From the NCBI GenBank assembly GCA_045594565.1, contig JAZNYT010000103.1, positions 1 through 35,323 on the forward strand: a DNA stretch of 35,323 bases, written 5' to 3'. Below, piece by piece: positions 32,313 to 35,323 of the stretch; the stretch's first letter is position 1; each line of letters begins with the position of its first letter. Both the position numbers and the translations under genes were made by a program. The DNA comes from RGIG6353 sp045594565 (lineage in GTDB: Bacteria; Bacillota; Clostridia; Oscillospirales; SIG627). A model generated the notes under the pieces. It was not told where the DNA came from. It saw only the letters and a list, made by a program, of their open reading frames with translations, and did no database searches.

Positions 32313-34400
32313 CTAAAGCAACGTCTTTGAAATAAAAAGTCTTGCCTCCTTTGGTCCTATGCGGATAGAAGCGATGTCGGTATGTAAGTATTCCGTTTTC
32401 GTAAACCATTCGTACCAATCGCCTCTTGTAGGCAGAGAAACGGTACCGTCGATGCCGCTTTCATTCGTTGAAAATACGCCCAAAAGCTTGCTGTTCCCGT
32501 GAACGACACCAATCGAAGGGATGATTGGACGAACGCCACATCGCTTAATTAAAGCGGCCAGATCCTTGGCGTAAGCGTTGTGAAGCATCAATAAGATATT
32601 GCCTTTTCTCGCGGCTCGAATGCCGGTTTCGTCTGTAAAGATATTTTCATCCGCACCCCACACGATGTTGAAAACGCTATGTAGCGTTTCTTTTTCTTCG
32701 TTATAGCAAACTTTCATTCCTGTAAGCTCAAAAACCTTGTCCAAGGAGAAGGAATCACAGCACACACCGGGCAAATCTGTAAACAAAATTTTACAATCCT
32801 CGCTGATTCGTCTCTGTATGCTTTCTAACTTATCCATCGTCATCAGCTCGGGCTGGCGGAATATCAGTAATTTATATTTCGACAAATCAATCTCGTCCAG
32901 GTCGATCATTCTATATTCATGGTATGGAATTCCCGAATAAAGAAGCTCTGAGCGCACGGGCGTGTCAATGCCCTTATAATAATTGGCCGCCGTATCGCTG
33001 ATCAGCAAAACCTCGCAAATATCTTCGGCAGGGTCTTTGCGAAGCGCCGCGTGCAGCTTGATCTGCTCGGCAACGAGCCCCATAAGCATATCGTCGTCAT
33101 ACCAGCGGTGCTTTGCGTCGCCTTGGTCCATCCACCACCAGCTTGCATTGTCCTGCTCCAATTTGCATATCTCGCGCCATAAAACATTCGCCGATTGCAG
33201 AAAATCCGCGGCGGGCTCAACATGAATGTGCGAGGAAAATTTTCTGGGATCCCAAGCGGTGTGCGGGCGGTTATCAATCTCCTCGACGAAAATCTTTTTA
33301 CGCATAATTGAAGCAACCCGCGGCACGCTTCCGCCCCGTCCGCCAGGCTGCGGATTAGAATACGGCTTGGGAGCAGAGAGATAATCGATAAATGGGCTTG
33401 ATAAAATTTCGTCGAGATGCTCGTGGCCGTAACCTTCGTAGCCGTAAAAGATGCCAACCGCCAGATCAGGGGCAAGTCTTTTTGCGGTTTGTGCAAGTGC
33501 TAAGGCCGCATCCTTCACCGTTTGACTGTGAAACAAAGCATAGTCTCTGTTGATAAAGCTACGAGCATTTTGGCAATACACGGCTTCGGCGTTTTCCTTG
33601 GTAAACGATCGCTGCGAGGGAAGCGGAACGAAGGCGCTTTCGCGGGTCAGATCGAGGGCGTTCCACGCATTTCTCAAGCTTTCCAACGAACCGTATTTTT
33701 TCAATGCCCAATCGAAAAAGGCTTTTGTATGCTTGATGCTGAAATCACCTATCTTAGAACCGCCATTGCCCCAATGAAGCAGCTCACATGTTCCGCCGAA
33801 ACAGATGTGAAATCCTATAAATCTATCCATATAGGGGCATTCTGCAAAATGATTCAGTACCGCCTCAAGTGCTTTACAGGCATCATTCAGCCAAAGTTCT
33901 GAGCTGAAGCTTTGCAATCCGATGGGTTCCTCCAATCGAAGCGGCAGCAACCCGTTTGCCAAAGGAATAGCGTTCATATCGTAGGTGTTGTTTACGTGCC
34001 CTTCTGCAACGAGCCTTTGGATTTCCGAGGGATCGGTTGGGCCGTCTGAAAAAACGCATAACTCCTCAGGATGCTTTTCCATCCAAGCAAAAGGTGGATC
34101 CAGTCTTAAGCGCGGTATGTAATAAGCATCGGGGATTGCCTCAAAAAGCATTCTTAGGGTTTCGTCCATCGAGTCAAAATTATACGAATCCTCATCGATC
34201 CAGCCAACGGGCAGATTGCTCAAAAAGGTTCGCACACCCGCATTGCGAAATCGTTTACAGATTTCAACAAAAGCATCGTATTCAGGAAATCCCAATCGAA
34301 ATTTTCCCTGCGCATCTAAAGTCGGCGGATGATATGTCCAGCCAGCACGCGTTAAAAACATCGGTTCTTCACGAATCATTTTTTCAATATCTTTTCGCAT
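32313..34400 (-). CDS. Glycoside hydrolase, GH42-like beta-galactosidase fold
   Basis: The 695-residue cytoplasmic protein starts with a TIM-barrel-like region (about 15-420) containing FIGFHICFGGTCELLHWGN (Glu near 206, candidate acid/base) and KKIFVEEIDNRPHTAWDP (Glu 373/374, candidate nucleophile), a spacing plausible for clan-A glycosidases. Residues about 455-590 resemble the GH42 trimerisation or glutamine-amidotransferase-like domain (CEVLLISDTAANYYKGID, YKLLIFRQPELMTMDKL, ILFTDLPG). A small beta domain closes the protein. The family call is by fold pattern, not close identity. It has its own consensus promoter and lies alone between the orphan and intact GGGtGRT 3' ends. Its base and codon use looks more GC-rich than its neighbours, consistent with acquisition. 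Confidence 0.72.
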   Translation of the reverse strand: MRKDIEKMIREEPMFLTRAGWTYHPPTLDAQGKFRLGFPEYDAFVEICKRFRNAGVRTFLSNLPVGWIDEDSYNFDSMDETLRMLFEAIPDAYYIPRLRLDPPFAWMEKHPEELCVFSDGPTDPSEIQRLVAEGHVNNTYDMNAIPLANGLLPLRLEEPIGLQSFSSELWLNDACKALEAVLNHFAECPYMDRFIGFHICFGGTCELLHWGNGGSKIGDFSIKHTKAFFDWALKKYGSLESLRNAWNALDLTRESAFVPLPSQRSFTKENAEAVYCQNARSFINRDYALFHSQTVKDAALALAQTAKRLAPDLAVGIFYGYEGYGHEHLDEILSSPFIDYLSAPKPYSNPQPGGRGGSVPRVASIMRKKIFVEEIDNRPHTAWDPRKFSSHIHVEPAADFLQSANVLWREICKLEQDNASWWWMDQGDAKHRWYDDDMLMGLVAEQIKLHAALRKDPAEDICEVLLISDTAANYYKGIDTPVRSELLYSGIPYHEYRMIDLDEIDLSKYKLLIFRQPELMTMDKLESIQRRISEDCKILFTDLPGVCCDSFSLDKVFELTGMKVCYNEEKETLHSVFNIVWGADENIFTDETGIRAARKGNILLMLHNAYAKDLAALIKRCGVRPIIPSIGVVHGNSKLLGVFSTNESGIDGTVSLPTRGDWYEWFTKTEYLHTDIASIRIGPKEARLFISKTLL

Positions 34401-34477
34401 ACTAAGTCCCTCTACGCTTTCCTTTGCTTGGTGATTGAGATGTTTTTTCCTTCGTCAAGTTCTTTTGTATTGGTTTG

Positions 34478-34506
34478 ATTATACCACACATTTATGGATA
34501 AGTCAA
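34478..34506 (-). promoter_or_regulatory. Promoter of the glycoside hydrolase gene
   Basis: On the minus strand TTGACT (plus 34501-34506) and a perfect TATAAT (plus 34478-34483) are 17 bp apart, 77 bp before the start codon. The stretch from about 34507 to 34599 holds nothing else I can name. Confidence 0.85.
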
Positions 34507-34599
34507 TCACAGCTCGCCCATTCGATGCAACAAAATATCCCGATATGATCGAGGTCGCACAGAGCGTTATCACTTGATTTTTTAATATTTTATATACGC

Positions 34600-34646
34600 A
34601 AAAATATTGGACACATCATAGGAGAAATCTCCAAAATGATGTGTCC
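34600..34646 (-). terminator. Terminator of the GGGtGRT gene
   Basis: An 11-bp stem (34609-34619 with 34636-34646) with an inner GGAGA/TCTCC pairing is followed on the minus strand by AATATTTTT. It is about 84 bp after the stop codon and resembles the hairpin at 32038-32075. Confidence 0.75.
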
Positions 34647-34729
34647 AACTTTTTATCTTTTAAATTTTGCTTAAAGGTTTTACAACGTTTTTGAAAAACT
34701 CAAAAAAGTCTCAAAAGCCCTTATATACC

Positions 34730-35323
34730 TTACTTGTTCATTGCCTCTTCGATTGCAACGGCACATGCAACGGTCATACCAACCATGGGGTTGTTACCTG
34801 CGCCGATAAGTCCCATCATCTCAACGTGTGCGGGAACTGAAGAAGAGCCTGCGAACTGAGCGTCGCCGTGCATTCTACCCATTGTGTCTGTGAGACCGTA
34901 GGAAGCGGGGCCTGCTGCCATGTTACCGGGATGGAGTGTTCTACCTGTACCGCCACCTGATGCAACGGAGAAGTACTTCACACCGTTCTCGATAGCCCAC
35001 TTCTTATATGTGCCTGCAACAGGGTGCTGGAAACGAGTGGGGTTAGTTGAGTTACCTGTGATGGAAACGCCAACGTCTTCTTTTCTCATAATTGCAACGC
35101 CTTCGGAAACGTCGTTAGCGCCGTAGCAACGAACCTTAGCCTTTTCACCGTCGGAGAACTTAACCTCACGAACAACCTTGAGCTCGTCTGTATAAGGATC
35201 GTAGTCGGTTTCAACGTAGGTGAAGCCGTTGATTCTTGCGATGATATAAGCAGCGTCCTTGCCGAGAGCGTTAAGGATAACTCGGAGGGGCTCTTTTCTT
35301 ACCTTGTTAGCGTTCTTTGCGAT
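34730..35323 (-). CDS. GGGtGRT-family protein, 5' end beyond the window
   Basis: The frame is open without stops from the right window edge to TAA at 34730, giving the C-terminal 197 residues. The family name motif is present as VASGGGTGRTLHPGNMAAGPASYG, along with ITGNSTNPTRFQHPVAGTYKKW and GDAQFAGSSSVPAHVEMMGLIGAGNNP. The family is a conserved anaerobe protein of uncertain function; no catalytic role can be assigned from this fragment. An internal ATG at 35089 could be mistaken for the start, but the upstream codons (FTYVETDYDPYTDELKVV, VRCYGANDVSEGVAI) are clearly coding. Its last 80 bases are duplicated at 32186-32265. Confidence 0.9.
   Translation of the reverse strand: MAKNANKVRKEPLRVILNALGKDAAYIIARINGFTYVETDYDPYTDELKVVREVKFSDGEKAKVRCYGANDVSEGVAIMRKEDVGVSITGNSTNPTRFQHPVAGTYKKWAIENGVKYFSVASGGGTGRTLHPGNMAAGPASYGLTDTMGRMHGDAQFAGSSSVPAHVEMMGLIGAGNNPMVGMTVACAVAIEEAMNK

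Noticed and set aside
34730..35089. A 119-residue protein starting at the internal ATG at 35089
   Set aside because: The frame is open and clearly coding up to the right window edge, so this is the C-terminal part of a longer gene.

Overview
The window looks like a low-to-moderate GC anaerobic Firmicute, probably a gut Clostridia species. Reasons: AGGAGG ribosome-binding sites before almost every gene, SipW-type signal peptides, a class B-type sortase, BlaI/M56 and SLH proteins, and a GGGtGRT-family gene. There are no rRNA, tRNA or CRISPR genes and no recognisable complete insertion sequence. The organism is an inference from gene content.

Region 1 (1-15835, all minus strand) is one long surface-structure locus. 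In transcription order it holds: a TetR regulator; a signal peptidase I with a coiled-coil tail; a small membrane protein; a SipW-type secreted beta-helix/GLUG protein; a SipW-like signal peptidase; a TasA-like protein; a second beta-helix protein; a short TasA-like protein with a TTG start; a protein with a PPTG-type wall-sorting signal; another short TasA-like protein; a LysM protein with about 20 TETPEV repeats; a 53-codon ORF with a G9 tract; a third beta-helix protein; and a sortase. The set resembles a Bacillus sipW-tasA matrix-fibre module, greatly enlarged and joined to a sortase. Two-hairpin elements recur at three junctions between its genes.

Region 2 (15836-17359) is the probable switch. 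Inverted 21-bp repeats at 16152-16172 and 16462-16482 enclose about 290 bp carrying good sigma-70-type promoters that all point right, away from the surface locus. A tyrosine recombinase gene lies immediately beyond the right repeat, and a terminator stands between them that would stop the outward transcript. I read this as an invertible promoter captured in the OFF orientation; inversion would drive the TetR-led locus through an 80-bp-repeat leader containing terminator-like hairpins.

Region 3 (17464-26036) holds a SpoU/TrmH-family RNA methyltransferase, an SLH-domain secreted protein, a 2011-residue secreted metallophosphoesterase with four long repeats, and the decayed start of what may be a glycoside hydrolase family 3 gene.

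Region 4 (26349-28760) is a BlaI-type repressor and M56 sensor pair behind a promoter buried in a 34-bp palindrome. Region 5 (28796-32012) is a duplicated 4Fe-4S reductase-like protein divergent from an AraC regulator. Region 6 (32013-35323) is a GH42-like glycoside hydrolase lying between a stray copy of the 3' end of a GGGtGRT gene and the intact gene, which runs off the right edge; the arrangement suggests insertion or duplication at the 3' end of that gene.
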